A stretch of 64,000 nucleotides of DNA from Acidobacteriota bacterium (GCA_016213675.1 JACQZW010000072.1:62001-126000); one strand, 5' to 3'. Positions 17,247-27,518 are shown, counted from the stretch's first letter. The notes: generated by a model from the letters alone, not told the origin. Numbers and translations are program-made.

Positions 17247-17544
17247 ACCACGACTTGCAGCGGAACTCTCCTCGGCCTTCACCTGGGCCGGGGCAGGGAA
17301 TGTCATTGCCGCATGACCGGCGCCATGCGTTGATGACATGGAAACCGGTTCTTGGCACGGCAATCTCGGATAGTATTTGACATAATATTTCTTATCAGAC
17401 CTTGCAATTCACGCCTGCGCTGTGGAAACCGCCCGTGCTGTGGAAAAGCCTGTGGAGCCACCCGACACCCGCTCCACGCGGCTTCTGTCCGGTGCTGGCT
17501 GCCTCCATTGGCAGCGCCGACCGGCTCCGCTACCATGGCTCGCG
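17247..17544. other. Intergenic region; candidate replication origin (oriC)
   Basis: There is no gene in this 298-bp stretch. At 17371-17400 the DNA is about 77% A+T, a sharp contrast with the surrounding GC-rich sequence. Just after it are three DnaA-box-like sites in the same orientation: TGTGGAAAC (17421-17429), TGTGGAAAA (17439-17447, a full match to the TTWTNCACA consensus read on the other strand) and TGTGGAGCC (17451-17459). An AT-rich unwinding region beside a DnaA-box cluster, 125 nt after parAB, is the layout expected of oriC. The number of boxes is low, so this is only a candidate. Confidence 0.35.
17508..17536 (+). promoter_or_regulatory. Promoter of lptFG
   Basis: TTGGCA (17508-17513), a 17-nt spacer and TACCAT (17531-17536), then 8 nt to the ATG at 17545, giving a leaderless or nearly leaderless transcript. 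Confidence 0.5.
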
Positions 17545-19890
17545 ATGCGACGCGTGCGACGGTTCATCCTCTTCCGATCGCTCCTGCGGGAGATGCTGCC
17601 GACCTTCGTCCTGGCTGCCGGCGTCACGACGTTCCTGCTTCTGGTCAACGCGCTGTTCAAGCTGGCTGACCTCTTCATCTCGCACTCGCTGTCGTCCCGC
17701 GATGCGCTGAGCTTCGTCCTCCTCGGCCTACCCCACGTCGTCGTGCTGACCATCCCGATCGGCGCCCTGTTTGCAGTCTTGATGACTGCCGGCCGGCTGT
17801 CGGCGGACTCCGAGCTGGTCGCGCTGCACTCGTGCGGTGTCCCGCTCAGCCGCGTGGCCCGGCCGCTCCTGGCGGCGGGCTTCGCGCTCTTCGTCCTGGA
17901 CCTCGCGCTGACGACCGTGGTGATGCCGCCCGCCAACCGGGCACTCGGGCGCCTGACCTTGCGGGTCGCCCTGTCGGGGGCCAAGGCCAGCATCGAGCCG
18001 CGCGTCTTCATCGAGGAGTTCACCGGGCTCGTCCTCTACGTCGATCGGATTGACCGCGAGTCCGGCCGGTGGAACGGCGTGCTCCTGTTCGATCAGACCG
18101 CCACGACCGACGAAGTGCTGGTGACCGCCGACATCGGCGAGCTCAGCACAGACCCGCGGACCGGCGCGGCCTGGCTGACGCTACGGGATGCCGTGACCCA
18201 CCGCCTGCAGCCCGACCGGCCCGACAAGTACAACACCAACATCAACACGGTGATGCAGATCCGTCTCGAGGCGCCGAGCTCGAACACCGGCCTGCGAAAG
18301 GTCGGCGTGCGGGAGACCGACACCCGGGACCTGCTCACCCGTCTCACGGATCCGGAACTCAAGGCCGCCGAGCGGCTCGACGCCCGGGTCGAGATCCACA
18401 AACGCATCGCGATCCCCGGCGCAGCGTTGCTCTTCGCGTTCGTTGGCTTCCCGCTCGGTGTGCGCAACCGGCGTGGCGGGCGCAGCTTCGGACTCACCGT
18501 GTCCGCACTCCTCGTCGTCGTGTACTACGTGCTCCTGAGCAACGGCGAGCTGCTGGCGCGCTCCGGATCCGTCCCGCCCGCCCTGGGTATCTGGCTCCCC
18601 AACGCGGCGATGGCCATCGTCGGCGTCATCCTGCTGCGCCGCGCCTCCCGTGGACTGGCGCCGGCACCGTCGCTGGCCCTGAAGTCCCGCCTCGTGGGCC
18701 TGTGGACTCGTCTCACCGCGCCTCGGGCGCCGGCTCCCGCGGTCGGCCGGGCCGGCGTGGCCGGTTCTTCATCGGACTCGTCACGGGCAGGCGGGGGCTC
18801 GCCGTTCGCCCTCGGTATCCTCGACCGCTACATGCTCCGCCTGTGCCTCGCGTTCCTCGGCCTGGTCATCGTGGCGATCGCCGCGATCTACATTGTGGTC
18901 AACTTCTCCGACAACGTCGACGACATCCAGAAGTTCAAGGTCCCCATGTCGGTCGTCGTCTCGTACTACTTCTTCCTCCTGCCCCAGGTCCTTCACGAGA
19001 TCCTGCCGATGGCGTTCCTCATCGCCTTCCTCGGTGCGGCGGCGGTCCTCGAGCGGAACAACGAGACGACGGCCATCAAGGCGGCGGGCATCTCGCTCAC
19101 CCGCTCCGCCCTGCCCCTCCTCCTCCTCGGCCTCGGGCTCGGGGTCGCGCTCTTCGTCCTCGACGAGTCGGTCGTGCAGCGCTCCAACCGGGCGAGCCAG
19201 AAGCTCCTCGACGTGATCCGCGGCCGCAAGATGGCGCGCTCGTACCGGGCCACCGATCGGCCCGCGATGTTCCTTCCCGACGGCCGCACGCTGGTCAACT
19301 TCCTGCTCTTCGACGTCGACACCAACACCCTCGTCCGCCCCTCAATTTACGTGTTCGACGACCGGTTGAACCTGCGGATGCGCTACATGGCCAGCAAGGC
19401 GACCTACCAGGGCGGCAAGTGGGTCGCCGAGAACGGCTGGTCCCGTACCCTGTTGGCGGGCGGCAGCGCCGACTACTCGCCCAACCTCACCGAGCTGCCG
19501 ATCCCCGTGAGCCCGCGGTACTTCGGTCGGGAGTACCGAAAGCCCTCGCAGATGAGCTTCGGCCGGCTCCGCGAGTACATCGGCACGCTACGGGCGGCAG
19601 GCTACCGGGTCGATCGATACCGGGTGCAGCTCCACCAAAAGCTCACCCATCCCTTGAGCCTCGTGGTCCTCGCCTGGCTGGCGCTGCCGTTCGCGTTCCG
19701 GATGGGCCGGCGCGGCGCGATGATGGGTATCGCGGTCGCGATGGTCATGGGGATGGCCTACATCGCCCTCACGGCCTTCGTCGGTAAGCTCGGCGAGTCA
19801 TCGCTGCTGCCGCCGGTGGTCGCAGCATGGGCGCCGACCGTGACGTTCGTCCTCCTCGCCATCAACCGCCACACCACGCTGCGAACCTGA
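17545..19890 (+). CDS. Fused LptF-LptG LPS export permease
   Basis: A 781-residue protein that joins both YjgP/YjgQ permeases of the LPS extractor LptB2FG. Residues of about 1-390 are LptF-like (three N-terminal helices, a periplasmic beta-rich domain with VLLFDQTATT, three C-terminal helices), and about 415-781 repeat the fold as LptG (LGILDRYMLR start, then VLERNNETTAIKAAGISL). A polar linker rich in Ala, Gly and Ser joins the halves. Normally these are two proteins of about 360 residues. The ATG at 17545 starts the LptF homology; the frame is open to 17422 without similarity. Its partner ATPase LptB is encoded at 4586. Confidence 0.9.
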   Translation: MRRVRRFILFRSLLREMLPTFVLAAGVTTFLLLVNALFKLADLFISHSLSSRDALSFVLLGLPHVVVLTIPIGALFAVLMTAGRLSADSELVALHSCGVPLSRVARPLLAAGFALFVLDLALTTVVMPPANRALGRLTLRVALSGAKASIEPRVFIEEFTGLVLYVDRIDRESGRWNGVLLFDQTATTDEVLVTADIGELSTDPRTGAAWLTLRDAVTHRLQPDRPDKYNTNINTVMQIRLEAPSSNTGLRKVGVRETDTRDLLTRLTDPELKAAERLDARVEIHKRIAIPGAALLFAFVGFPLGVRNRRGGRSFGLTVSALLVVVYYVLLSNGELLARSGSVPPALGIWLPNAAMAIVGVILLRRASRGLAPAPSLALKSRLVGLWTRLTAPRAPAPAVGRAGVAGSSSDSSRAGGGSPFALGILDRYMLRLCLAFLGLVIVAIAAIYIVVNFSDNVDDIQKFKVPMSVVVSYYFFLLPQVLHEILPMAFLIAFLGAAAVLERNNETTAIKAAGISLTRSALPLLLLGLGLGVALFVLDESVVQRSNRASQKLLDVIRGRKMARSYRATDRPAMFLPDGRTLVNFLLFDVDTNTLVRPSIYVFDDRLNLRMRYMASKATYQGGKWVAENGWSRTLLAGGSADYSPNLTELPIPVSPRYFGREYRKPSQMSFGRLREYIGTLRAAGYRVDRYRVQLHQKLTHPLSLVVLAWLALPFAFRMGRRGAMMGIAVAMVMGMAYIALTAFVGKLGESSLLPPVVAAWAPTVTFVLLAINRHTTLRT

Positions 19891-19944
19891 CCCGGCGCGA
19901 CGGGTCGGCGCGCCAACACGCGGATCCCAAACTGCACGAAGAAA

Positions 19945-19970
19945 GGGCCCCGGTCGCACGACCGGGGCCC
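19945..19970. terminator. Bidirectional hairpin terminator between lptFG and rocD
   Basis: GGGCCCCGGTC and GACCGGGGCCC form an 11-bp perfect stem with a GCAC loop. It lies between the convergent ends of lptFG (19890) and rocD (19995). There is no clear T-run on the plus side; A-rich bases before it give T residues on the minus side. Confidence 0.7.
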
Positions 19971-19994
19971 CATGATCGTCAGAACGGACGCAGA

Positions 19995-21215
19995 TCAGGA
20001 CAGGACCTTGGCGATGCGCTCGACGGCCCAGTCGATCTCCTCGCGGGTGATGACCAGCGGCGGCGCGAAGCGAATCGTGTCCACGTGGGTCTCCTTGCAC
20101 AGCAGGCCCTGCTCCTTGAGCGCCTCGCAGTACCGCCTGGCGCCGCCGGCGTCCGCCTTCAACTGGACGCCGATCCACAGCCCCTTGCCGCGGATCTCGC
20201 GGACGTGCGGGGAGCCGATCGCGCGCAGGCGCTCGATGAAGTACTCGCCGAGCCGGGCCGAGTTCTCGATCATCCCCTCCTCCACCAGCACCTGCAGCGC
20301 GGTCCGCGCCGCCGCGCAGGCGAGAGGGTTCCCGCCGAACGTCGACCCGTGGTCGCCGGGCTTGAACACGTCCATGACCTCGTCGTCGGCGAGGATGCCC
20401 GAGATCGGCACGCAGCCGCCGCCGAGCGCCTTGCCGACGATGACCACGTCGGGGCGGACGCCCTCGTGCTCGTAGGCGAACAGCGTGCCGGTCCGGCCGA
20501 GGCCCGACTGGATCTCGTCGACGACGAGCAGCGCCCGGTTCGCGTCGGCCAGCTCGCGGAGCCGGCGCAGGAAGCCGGCCGGCGGCGCGATGATCCCGCT
20601 CTCCCCCTGGATCGGCTCGACCAGCACGGCCACGGTGTTCGGACCGATGGCCCGCGACACCGCGTCGGCGTCGCCGTAGGGCAGCACCTGGAACCCGGGG
20701 GTGAACGGCCCGAACCCGTCGCGGTACTGCTCGTCGGTCGAGAAGCTGACGATCGAGATGGTCCGGCCGTGGAAGTTGCCGTCGAACGCGATGATCTCCG
20801 CCTGGCCGTCGGGGACGCCCTTGACCTTGTAACCCCACTTGCGAGCGGCCTTGAGGGCGGTCTCGACCGCCTCGGCGCCGCTGTTCATCGGCAGGAACCG
20901 CGAGAAGCCGGCCAGCCGGGTGATCTGGGCGCACAGCGGTCCGAGCTGGTCGTTGCGGAACGCCCGCGAGGTCAACGTGACGCGCTCGGCCTGTTCCTTG
21001 AGCGCGGCGACGATTCTCGGGTGGCAGTGACCCTGGTTGACCGCCGAGTAGGCGGCCAGGAAGTCGAGGTACTTGTTCCCTTCGACGTCCCACACCCACA
21101 CGCCGCGCGCCTTCGTGATGACGACGTCGAGCGGGTGGTAGTTGTGGGCGCCGTGCCTCTCCTCGAGCTCGATGAACTCGGCGGTGGAACGGGGCTCGAC
21201 GCGGACGGTGCTCAT
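19995..21215 (-). CDS. rocD: Ornithine--oxo-acid transaminase
   Basis: A 406-residue class III PLP aminotransferase that converts ornithine to glutamate semialdehyde. The ornithine type is suggested by [20 protein letters not shown] at the N-terminus and [16 protein letters not shown]. The PLP-binding region is present: [19 protein letters not shown], and the Schiff-base lysine in [16 protein letters not shown], then [17 protein letters not shown]. The ATG is preceded by GGAGG. It stands alone, converging on lptFG, with dnaE upstream. Acetylornithine transaminase is the main alternative, but the motifs favour RocD. Confidence 0.92.
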   Translation of the reverse strand: MSTVRVEPRSTAEFIELEERHGAHNYHPLDVVITKARGVWVWDVEGNKYLDFLAAYSAVNQGHCHPRIVAALKEQAERVTLTSRAFRNDQLGPLCAQITRLAGFSRFLPMNSGAEAVETALKAARKWGYKVKGVPDGQAEIIAFDGNFHGRTISIVSFSTDEQYRDGFGPFTPGFQVLPYGDADAVSRAIGPNTVAVLVEPIQGESGIIAPPAGFLRRLRELADANRALLVVDEIQSGLGRTGTLFAYEHEGVRPDVVIVGKALGGGCVPISGILADDEVMDVFKPGDHGSTFGGNPLACAAARTALQVLVEEGMIENSARLGEYFIERLRAIGSPHVREIRGKGLWIGVQLKADAGGARRYCEALKEQGLLCKETHVDTIRFAPPLVITREEIDWAVERIAKVLS

Positions 21216-21292
21216 GGGATCCTCCGGAAACCGCGGGGTTGCCGCGGCCGCGGAAGAGTACGTGATCGGCCGGGCGTCGGCAAGGCAGCCGG

Positions 21293-24200
21293 CTAGCTGC
21301 CGTTGAAGATGAACTCGACGTGGCCGGGCCCGAGCAGCGCCGAGACCGCCGGCGCCAGCGTCTTGGCGTCCACGCCGAGCACCCGGGTCGGGGTCAGCTC
21401 GGCCTGCCAGCCGTCACCGAGGAGCCTGAACCGCACGGGGAGCCGCCCCTCGTGGGTCAGGCAGAGGGCGTGCAGGCGCTCCAGCGTGGCTTCGTCGGCA
21501 TGGCGGGCGAGGTCGACGAGGACCCGCAGCGCCGAGGCCTTCTTCGCCTCGATGCCCTCGAGCGACATCGCCTCTTCGATCGACAACTCGACGTGCTCCG
21601 CGTCGCTCGAACGCAGCGTCGCCGTCGCGAGGACCGCCGCGCCGTCGGCAAGCAGGCGCTCGAGCTTGGCGAAGGCGTCGGGGAACGCCACCGACCGCAC
21701 CCCACCCGTCTGGTCCTCGAGGGTGAACGCGGCCATCCGCTTGCCCTGGTTCCGGCCGTCCTTGATAGGCCGCACCTTCAGGGCCGTCACGAGCCCCGCC
21801 ACCGTCGCGCGGTCGGCGCCGCCGCGCAGCAGCTCGGGCAGCTCCGCGACGGTCGTCGCCCGGAGCTCGCGCAGCGTGCCGGCCCAGCGGTCCAGGGGGT
21901 GGCCTGAAAGGTAGAACCCAAGCGTCTCGCGCTCGCCGCGCAGGACGGTCTCGCGGTCCGTCGGCGTCGACCCGCCCGCCTTCGCCGGAGGCGGCTCCTC
22001 CGCGTCGAGGCCGAAGAGGAACTGCTGCCCGGCCGCGAGCGCCTGCCGCTGGCGGGTCGCCTCCTCGACGAGCCGATCGAGCCCGGCGAGCAGTCCCGCC
22101 CGGTCTGGATGCAACGAGTCGAATGCCCCGGCCTTGACGAGCGACTCCACGACCTTGCGGTTCAGCGTGCGGTCGCCGATCGCCCGGATGAAGTGCGCCA
22201 CGCTGCCGAATCGCCCCTCGGCCGAGCGGGCCTGGATCGCCGCCTCGCTGGCGGCGTCGCCGACGCCCTTGACGGCACCGAGACCGACCCTGACCGCGTC
22301 GCCCTCGACGGTGAACTGCACCTGCGAGGCGTTGACGTCCGGCCCCAGGATGCGGATCCCGCCAGCCATGAGCTGGGCCACGTAGGCAGCGAGCTTCTCC
22401 GTGTTGGCCGCCTCGGACGACAGCATGGCCGCCCAGAAGTGGAGCGGGAAGTGCCGCTTGAGGAACGCGGTCTGGTAGGCGACGTACGCGTAGGCCACGG
22501 AGTGCGACTTGTTGAAGCCGTACTGGGCGAACGGCACGATCTGCTGCCACAGCGCCTGCACTTTGTCCTTGGGATGGCCCTTGGCCACCGCGCCGGCGAC
22601 GAAGTGCTCGCCCTGCTCGTCGACGAGCTCCTTGATCTTCTTGCCCATCGCCTTGCGCAGGGTGTCGGCCCGCGCCATCGTGAAGCCGGCGATCTCGACG
22701 GCGACGCGCATGACCTGTTCCTGATAGACGATGACCCCGTAGGTCTCGCCGAGGATCTTCTCGAGCTCGGGGAACAGGTACGAGATCGGCTGCCGGCCGT
22801 GCTTGCGGTCGGCGTACTCGGACGTCCACTGCATCGGGCCGGGCCGGTACAGCGCGTTCAAGGCTACCAGCTCCTCGAAGCGGTCCGGCTGCACGCTGCG
22901 CAGGAGGTCGCGCATCCCCGACGACTCGAACTGGAAAATCCCGTCGGTGTCGCCGGCCTTGAAGATCTCGTACACCGCGGGATCGTCGAAGCGGAGCTTC
23001 CCGAAGTCCGGAGGCTCGATCGAGGCCTGGACGATCGACTTGAGGCAGTCGTCGATCACCGTCAGGGTCTTGAGCCCGAGGAAGTCCATCTTGAGCAGGC
23101 CGAGCTTCTCGATGATGTCCTTGTCGAACTGCGTGACGACCTCGTCCCGGGACGTCCGGTACAGCGGCACGATGCTGCGCACCGGTCGCGGCGCGATGAC
23201 CACGCCCGCGGCGTGGACGCCGCAGTGCCGGGCGACACCCTCGAGCTTCCTGCCGATCTCGACGAGCCGCCGCACATCACCGTCCTGCTGTGCCGCCTCG
23301 GCGAGCCGCGGCGACTCCCTGATCGCCTCGTCGAGCGTGATCCCGATGCTCTCGGGGACCATCTTGGCGATGCGGTCGGTCTCGCCGAACGACATCCCCA
23401 TCACCCGCCCGACGTCGCGGATCACCGACCGGGCTTGGAGCAGGTTGAAGGTGGCGATCTGGCACACGTTGTCGTTGCCGTAGAGGCTGCGGACGTGCGC
23501 GATCACCTCGTCGCGGCGCCGCTGGCAGAAGTCGATGTCGATGTCCGGCATCGAGACCCGGTCGGGGTTGAGGAAGCGCTCGAAGAGCAGGTCGTACTCG
23601 AGCGGGTCGATGTCGGTGATCCGCAACGCGTAGGCGACCAGCGAGCCGGCGGCACTCCCCCGCCCCGGACCCACCGGGATCCCGTCCCGGCGCGCGAAGG
23701 CGATGAAGTCCCACACCACGAGGAAGTAGCCCTCGAAGCCCATGGTGTGGATCACCCGGAGCTCGAGCTCGAGACGGGCCACGTACTCGGAAGGCTTGTG
23801 CCGCCGCTCGCGGCCGTCGGAGAGGCGCGCTTCGAGGCCGCGGCGGGCCAGCTCCTCGAGGTAGTCCTCGGACCGCGTCCCGGCGGGCACGGCGTAGTCG
23901 GGCAGGATGAACCCGGTCTCGGGGAAACCCGCGTGGCAGCGGTCGGCGATCTCGGCGGTGCGCGCGACGGCGTCCGGCGTCGCGGCGAACAGCCGCGCCA
24001 TCTCGGCGGGCGACTTGACGTAGAACTCGTCGTTGTAGGCGTAGTCGCGGGCGAGCTCGGCGAGCGTCTTGTTGTGGCCGATCCCGATGAGGACCCGGTG
24101 GGCCTCGACGTCGTCGCGCGCGTGGAAGTGACAGTCGTTGGTGGCGACGAGCGGGATCCCGGTGGCCGCGGCGATCGCGGCCAGCCCCTCCCGGGCCACC

Positions 24201-24763
24201 GCCTCGTCGGCCAGCCCGTGGTCCTGGATCTCGAGGAAGAAGTCGTCCCGGCCCAGGATCTCGCGATACTCCTCGGCCGCCCGCGTCGCACCCGCGGCGT
24301 CCCCGTTGAGCACCCGGGCCGCCGGCTCGCCGGTCAAGCACGCCGAGAGGGCGATTAGGCCGTCTGCGCGCTCTGCAAGTAACTCTTTGTCGATACGTGG
24401 TTTATGATAGAAACCCTCGAGGTAGCCCGAGGTGACGAGGCTCATCAGGTTCTGCCACCCGCGCTGGTTCTCGGCGAGGAGCACGAGGTGGTGGTACGGC
24501 TTGTTGGCGCCGTGGGGGTTCCCGGAGCGCTCGCGGCGGCCTCCCGGCGCGACGTAGACTTCGCAACCCAGGATTCCTCTCACTCCTGCCTTCCGGGTCG
24601 CGGAGTAGAACTCGTAGGCACCGAAGAGGTTACCGTGATCGGTGAGGGCGACCGCGGGCATCTCGAGCGCCACGACCTGCCGCACCAGCTCGTCGATCTT
24701 GATCGTCGAGTCGAGCAGCGAGTAGTGCGAGTGCAGGTGCAGGTGGGCGAACCGCTCCGGCAT
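21293..24763 (-). CDS. dnaE: DNA polymerase III alpha subunit
   Basis: A 1156-residue replicative polymerase. The PHP domain opens the protein ([19 protein letters not shown]). The palm catalytic aspartates are in [17 protein letters not shown], with [16 protein letters not shown] before it. [12 protein letters not shown], the fingers motif [20 protein letters not shown] and the HhH segment follow, and an OB-fold sits at about 980-1070. Length matches DnaE1-type enzymes. The ATG at 24763 has a TAGAAT hexamer 6 nt before it and no Shine-Dalgarno. It lies upstream of rocD without apparent functional link. Confidence 0.97.
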   Translation of the reverse strand: MPERFAHLHLHSHYSLLDSTIKIDELVRQVVALEMPAVALTDHGNLFGAYEFYSATRKAGVRGILGCEVYVAPGGRRERSGNPHGANKPYHHLVLLAENQRGWQNLMSLVTSGYLEGFYHKPRIDKELLAERADGLIALSACLTGEPAARVLNGDAAGATRAAEEYREILGRDDFFLEIQDHGLADEAVAREGLAAIAAATGIPLVATNDCHFHARDDVEAHRVLIGIGHNKTLAELARDYAYNDEFYVKSPAEMARLFAATPDAVARTAEIADRCHAGFPETGFILPDYAVPAGTRSEDYLEELARRGLEARLSDGRERRHKPSEYVARLELELRVIHTMGFEGYFLVVWDFIAFARRDGIPVGPGRGSAAGSLVAYALRITDIDPLEYDLLFERFLNPDRVSMPDIDIDFCQRRRDEVIAHVRSLYGNDNVCQIATFNLLQARSVIRDVGRVMGMSFGETDRIAKMVPESIGITLDEAIRESPRLAEAAQQDGDVRRLVEIGRKLEGVARHCGVHAAGVVIAPRPVRSIVPLYRTSRDEVVTQFDKDIIEKLGLLKMDFLGLKTLTVIDDCLKSIVQASIEPPDFGKLRFDDPAVYEIFKAGDTDGIFQFESSGMRDLLRSVQPDRFEELVALNALYRPGPMQWTSEYADRKHGRQPISYLFPELEKILGETYGVIVYQEQVMRVAVEIAGFTMARADTLRKAMGKKIKELVDEQGEHFVAGAVAKGHPKDKVQALWQQIVPFAQYGFNKSHSVAYAYVAYQTAFLKRHFPLHFWAAMLSSEAANTEKLAAYVAQLMAGGIRILGPDVNASQVQFTVEGDAVRVGLGAVKGVGDAASEAAIQARSAEGRFGSVAHFIRAIGDRTLNRKVVESLVKAGAFDSLHPDRAGLLAGLDRLVEEATRQRQALAAGQQFLFGLDAEEPPPAKAGGSTPTDRETVLRGERETLGFYLSGHPLDRWAGTLRELRATTVAELPELLRGGADRATVAGLVTALKVRPIKDGRNQGKRMAAFTLEDQTGGVRSVAFPDAFAKLERLLADGAAVLATATLRSSDAEHVELSIEEAMSLEGIEAKKASALRVLVDLARHADEATLERLHALCLTHEGRLPVRFRLLGDGWQAELTPTRVLGVDAKTLAPAVSALLGPGHVEFIFNGS

Positions 24764-24769
24764 GCGGGG

Positions 24770-24775
24770 ATTCTA
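24770..24775 (-). promoter_or_regulatory. -10 element of dnaE, leaderless type
   Basis: TAGAAT on the minus strand ends 6 nt before the dnaE ATG. No clear -35 is seen. Confidence 0.45.
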
Positions 24776-24806
24776 CCTGGATCGGCCGAGAACCAGCGGA
24801 CGGCCG

Positions 24807-25253
24807 CTACGAGCCCTGCACGCGCTCGAGGCGGGCCACCCAGGAGGTGACCGCCGTCCCGTCGGCGAGCAGCACCCCGGTGGCGCGCATCTCGTCGCGG
24901 CCGGTCGCGACGTAGCTCTCGACGCCGATCAGGCGGCGGTCCGGCGAGGCATAGCGGACGAGCATGGTCACGTCGTCAAAGAACCCGTCGCCGACGAGGA
25001 CCGTGCCGAGCGGAAGGGAGTCCATGCGGAATCGCACGCGGTCGCGGGCGAGCACGTCCAGGTGGTACGCCGAGCGGACCGGGCGGGACGCCGGGTCCTC
25101 GGAGTCGCGAACCTCCCCTTCGACCGTGAGCGTCTCGGGGAACTGTTCCGAGGCGTGCACCTCGGTCACCCCGGTGACATGCTCGACGGGCTTGCCGCTG
25201 GGGAAGTACTCCCCTTCCAGCAGCCACGCGCCCGGGACCAGCAATGGGTGCAT
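24807..25253 (-). CDS. Hypothetical protein, possible lipocalin-like beta-barrel
   Basis: A 148-residue protein I cannot assign. It opens with VPGAWLLEGEYFPSGKPVEH and continues as alternating beta strands with conserved-looking polar turns (YHLDVLARDRVRFRMDSLP, SYVATGRDEMRATGVLLADG), reminiscent of small beta-barrel or DUF1579-like proteins. There is no signal peptide or membrane segment. ATG at 25253 was chosen because GGAGG lies 6 nt upstream and a -10 hexamer at 25270-25275 would start the message between the two possible ATGs (25271 and 25253). It is divergent from the thioesterase at 25300. Confidence 0.6.
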   Translation of the reverse strand: MHPLLVPGAWLLEGEYFPSGKPVEHVTGVTEVHASEQFPETLTVEGEVRDSEDPASRPVRSAYHLDVLARDRVRFRMDSLPLGTVLVGDGFFDDVTMLVRYASPDRRLIGVESYVATGRDEMRATGVLLADGTAVTSWVARLERVQGS

Positions 25254-25269
25254 CGAACCTCCAGGCGCC

Positions 25270-25293
25270 ATTGTAGCCTCTGGCTGCTAGCAT
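25270..25293. promoter_or_regulatory. Divergent -10 elements for the genes at 25253 and 25300
   Basis: On the minus strand TACAAT (25275 to 25270) serves the gene starting at 25253. On the plus strand TAGCAT (25288-25293) ends 6 nt before the ATG at 25300. The two hexamers are only 12 bp apart, so RNA polymerase binding at one should exclude the other. Confidence 0.4.
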
Positions 25294-25299
25294 GCTCGA

Positions 25300-25779
25300 A
25301 TGCAACGCTTCCCGACCTTCGCGGCCTGCCCGGTGTGCGGCGACCCGGCCGTCAACCCCGGCGCCCTCGCCGTGACCTGGTACTGGGACGAGCCGGCTTG
25401 CACCGTCAAGGGCCTGTTCACTCCCGACGGTCGCCACACCGGGTACGCCGGCCGAATGCACGGCGGGCTGGTTTCCTCGCTCCTCGACGAGGCCATGGCC
25501 TGGGCCTGCGCAGTCGAGCGCGGCAGCTACTGCGTCACCGGCGAGCTCAAGGTGCGCTTCAAGAGCTCGGCCCCGCTCGGCGAGCAGCTCGAGGTGCGCG
25601 GCCGGGTCGTCGGTGACGCCTGGGGCCCGTACCTCAAGGCGACCGGCGAGCTCATTGCGCCCGACGGCCGTGTCGTGGCGACCGGCTCGGCGGTCTTCTC
25701 CGCGCTTCCCCGCGACGAGTCGCTGGCCATGCGCGAGGCGCTCCGCTTCGAGCCCGGCGACCTCGACGTCCTCGCCTGA
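25300..25779 (+). CDS. PaaI-family hotdog-fold thioesterase
   Basis: A 159-residue protein with a 4HBT hotdog domain. The family motif is GRMHGGLVSSLLDEAMAWA, in which the HGG turn and the Asp/Glu on the long helix form the active site, followed by TGELKVRFKSSAPLGEQLEV. Such enzymes hydrolyse acyl-CoA thioesters. The N-terminal CPVCGDPAVNPGAL stretch has two cysteines and may bind a metal, a feature of some acidobacterial and actinobacterial homologues. It precedes the ALDH by 76 nt. The substrate cannot be told from sequence. Confidence 0.85.
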   Translation: MQRFPTFAACPVCGDPAVNPGALAVTWYWDEPACTVKGLFTPDGRHTGYAGRMHGGLVSSLLDEAMAWACAVERGSYCVTGELKVRFKSSAPLGEQLEVRGRVVGDAWGPYLKATGELIAPDGRVVATGSAVFSALPRDESLAMREALRFEPGDLDVLA

Positions 25780-25855
25780 CCCCCCTTTTATCCCGAACGA
25801 CTTCCGGATAGACTGCGCACCTTGTGAAGTGGTGGGACAAGAAGGAGAGGACCCA

Positions 25856-27379
25856 ATGGACAAGCACGCGATCCTCAAGGCCCTGAGCATCGAACCCGTC
25901 AACCCCGGCGCCTACGCCAGGGGCTGGATGGCCCCGTCGGGCGGCGAGAAGCTCGACTCGATCAACCCGACCGACGGCACCGTGATCGCGAGCGTGATCC
26001 AGGCAGACGCGTCGACCTACGAGAAGGCCTCCGCCATCGCTCACGACGCCTTCCTGTCCTGGCGGATGGTGCCCGCGCCCAAGCGCGGCGAGGTGATCCG
26101 TGCCCTCGGCGACGAGCTGCGCGCCAACAAGGAGGCGCTCGGGCGGCTGGTCTCCCTGGAGATGGGCAAGATCCTCGCCGAGGGGCTCGGCGAGGTCCAG
26201 GAGATGATCGACATGTGCGACTTCTCGGTCGGTCTCTCCCGCCAGCTCTACGGCCTGGCCATGCACTCCGAGCGCCCCCGCCATCGGATGTACGAGCAGT
26301 GGCACCCGCTCGGCACCGTCGGCGTCGTCACCGCGTTCAACTTTCCCGTCGCCGTGTGGTCGTGGAACACGGCGCTGGCCGCGGTGTGCGGCGACCCGGT
26401 GATCTGGAAGCCGTCGTCGAACACCCCGCTGACCGCCGTCGCCGTCCAGCACATCGCCAACCGCGTGGCCACACGCTTCGACTGCGACGGGATCTTCAAC
26501 CTCGCCATCGGCAAGGGCTCGGTGGTCGGGCAGCGCATGGTCGACGACCCGCGCGTCCCGCTCATCTCGTTCACCGGCTCGACGTCGCAGGGGCGCAAGG
26601 TCTCCGCCTCGGTCGCGACCCGCTTCGGCCGCGCCATTCTCGAGCTCGGCGGCAACAACGGCGTCCTCGTCATGGACGACGCCAACCTCGACCTCGTCCT
26701 GCGCGCGATCCTCTTCGCCGCGGTCGGCACCGCCGGCCAGCGCTGCACCTCGCTGCGCCGCCTGATCGTCCAGAAGGGCATCTACCCGAAGCTCGTCGAG
26801 CGTCTGGTGAAGGCCTACAAGACCATCCCGATCGGCGACCCCCTCGCGGCCGGCACGCTCATGGGGCCGCTCGTGGACGAGGCGGCGGTGCACGACATGA
26901 TGGCCGCCCTCGACAAGGTCCGCGAGCAGGGCGGCGAGATCCTGGTCGGCGGCAGAAAGCTCGACCGGGCAGGCAACTTCGTCGAGCCGACCATCGTCAA
27001 GGCTCACCGCACGCTGGCGATCGCGGAGGAGGAGACGTTCGCGCCGATCCTCTACGTCTACGAGGTCGCCGACCTCGACGAGGCGATCGAGATCCACAAC
27101 TCGGTGCCGCAGGGCCTGTCCTCGTCGATCTTCACAACCAACCTGCTTTCCGCCGAGCGCTTCCTCTCCCACGAGGGGTCCGACTGCGGCATCGCCAACG
27201 TCAACATCGGCACCTCGGGCGCCGAGATCGGCGGCGCGTTCGGCGGCGAGAAGGAGACCGGCGGTGGCCGGGAGGCCGGTTCCGACGCATGGAAGCAGTA
27301 CATGCGCCGCCAGACCAACACGATCAACTGGTCGTCCGACCTGCCGCTCGCCCAGGGCGTCAAGTTCGACATCGCCTGA
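25856..27379 (+). CDS. ALDH7-type aldehyde dehydrogenase (L-aminoadipate semialdehyde dehydrogenase-like)
   Basis: A 507-residue NAD-dependent aldehyde dehydrogenase. The antiquitin/ALDH7 type is indicated by FSVGLSRQLYGLAMHSERP, EQWHPLGTVGVVTAFNFP and the C-terminal FGGEKETGGGREAGSDAWK. The catalytic Cys is in GTAGQRCTSLRR and the general-base Glu in LELGGNN. In lysine catabolism this family oxidises aminoadipate semialdehyde to aminoadipate. The ATG at 25856 has AAGGAGAGG 6 nt upstream; the frame is open further upstream without homology. It is followed by a strong terminator. Confidence 0.92.
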   Translation: MDKHAILKALSIEPVNPGAYARGWMAPSGGEKLDSINPTDGTVIASVIQADASTYEKASAIAHDAFLSWRMVPAPKRGEVIRALGDELRANKEALGRLVSLEMGKILAEGLGEVQEMIDMCDFSVGLSRQLYGLAMHSERPRHRMYEQWHPLGTVGVVTAFNFPVAVWSWNTALAAVCGDPVIWKPSSNTPLTAVAVQHIANRVATRFDCDGIFNLAIGKGSVVGQRMVDDPRVPLISFTGSTSQGRKVSASVATRFGRAILELGGNNGVLVMDDANLDLVLRAILFAAVGTAGQRCTSLRRLIVQKGIYPKLVERLVKAYKTIPIGDPLAAGTLMGPLVDEAAVHDMMAALDKVREQGGEILVGGRKLDRAGNFVEPTIVKAHRTLAIAEEETFAPILYVYEVADLDEAIEIHNSVPQGLSSSIFTTNLLSAERFLSHEGSDCGIANVNIGTSGAEIGGAFGGEKETGGGREAGSDAWKQYMRRQTNTINWSSDLPLAQGVKFDIA

Positions 27380-27413
27380 GCGTCCGGCAGCCCTGCCGCG
27401 CGCGCTTCGATCG

Positions 27414-27439
27414 TTGCGCCGGGCCCACGCCCGGCGCAA
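27414..27439 (+). terminator. Rho-independent terminator after the ALDH gene
   Basis: TTGCGCCGGGC and GCCCGGCGCAA form a perfect 11-bp stem with a CCAC loop, followed by TACTTTTCC. It lies between the convergent ALDH and kinase genes. Confidence 0.75.
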
Positions 27440-27518
27440 TACTTTTCCGCCCAACCGTTGTGTTCGCCGGCAACGGCAGCGCTGCGGCCAGGCAGCGAGG
27501 CTCCGCTGGCACTTAGGG

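Noticed and set aside
17351-17370. Sigma-54 promoter before lptFG (TGGCAC at 17353)
   Set aside because: The -12 element (TTGC) is missing at the proper distance.
17377-17382. TTGACA as the -35 of lptFG
   Set aside because: No acceptable -10 follows at 16-18 nt; the TTGGCA/TACCAT pair at 17508-17536 is better placed.
15556-17546. A parS site near parAB
   Set aside because: I looked for a TGTTTCACGTGAAACA-like palindrome and saw none in the window.
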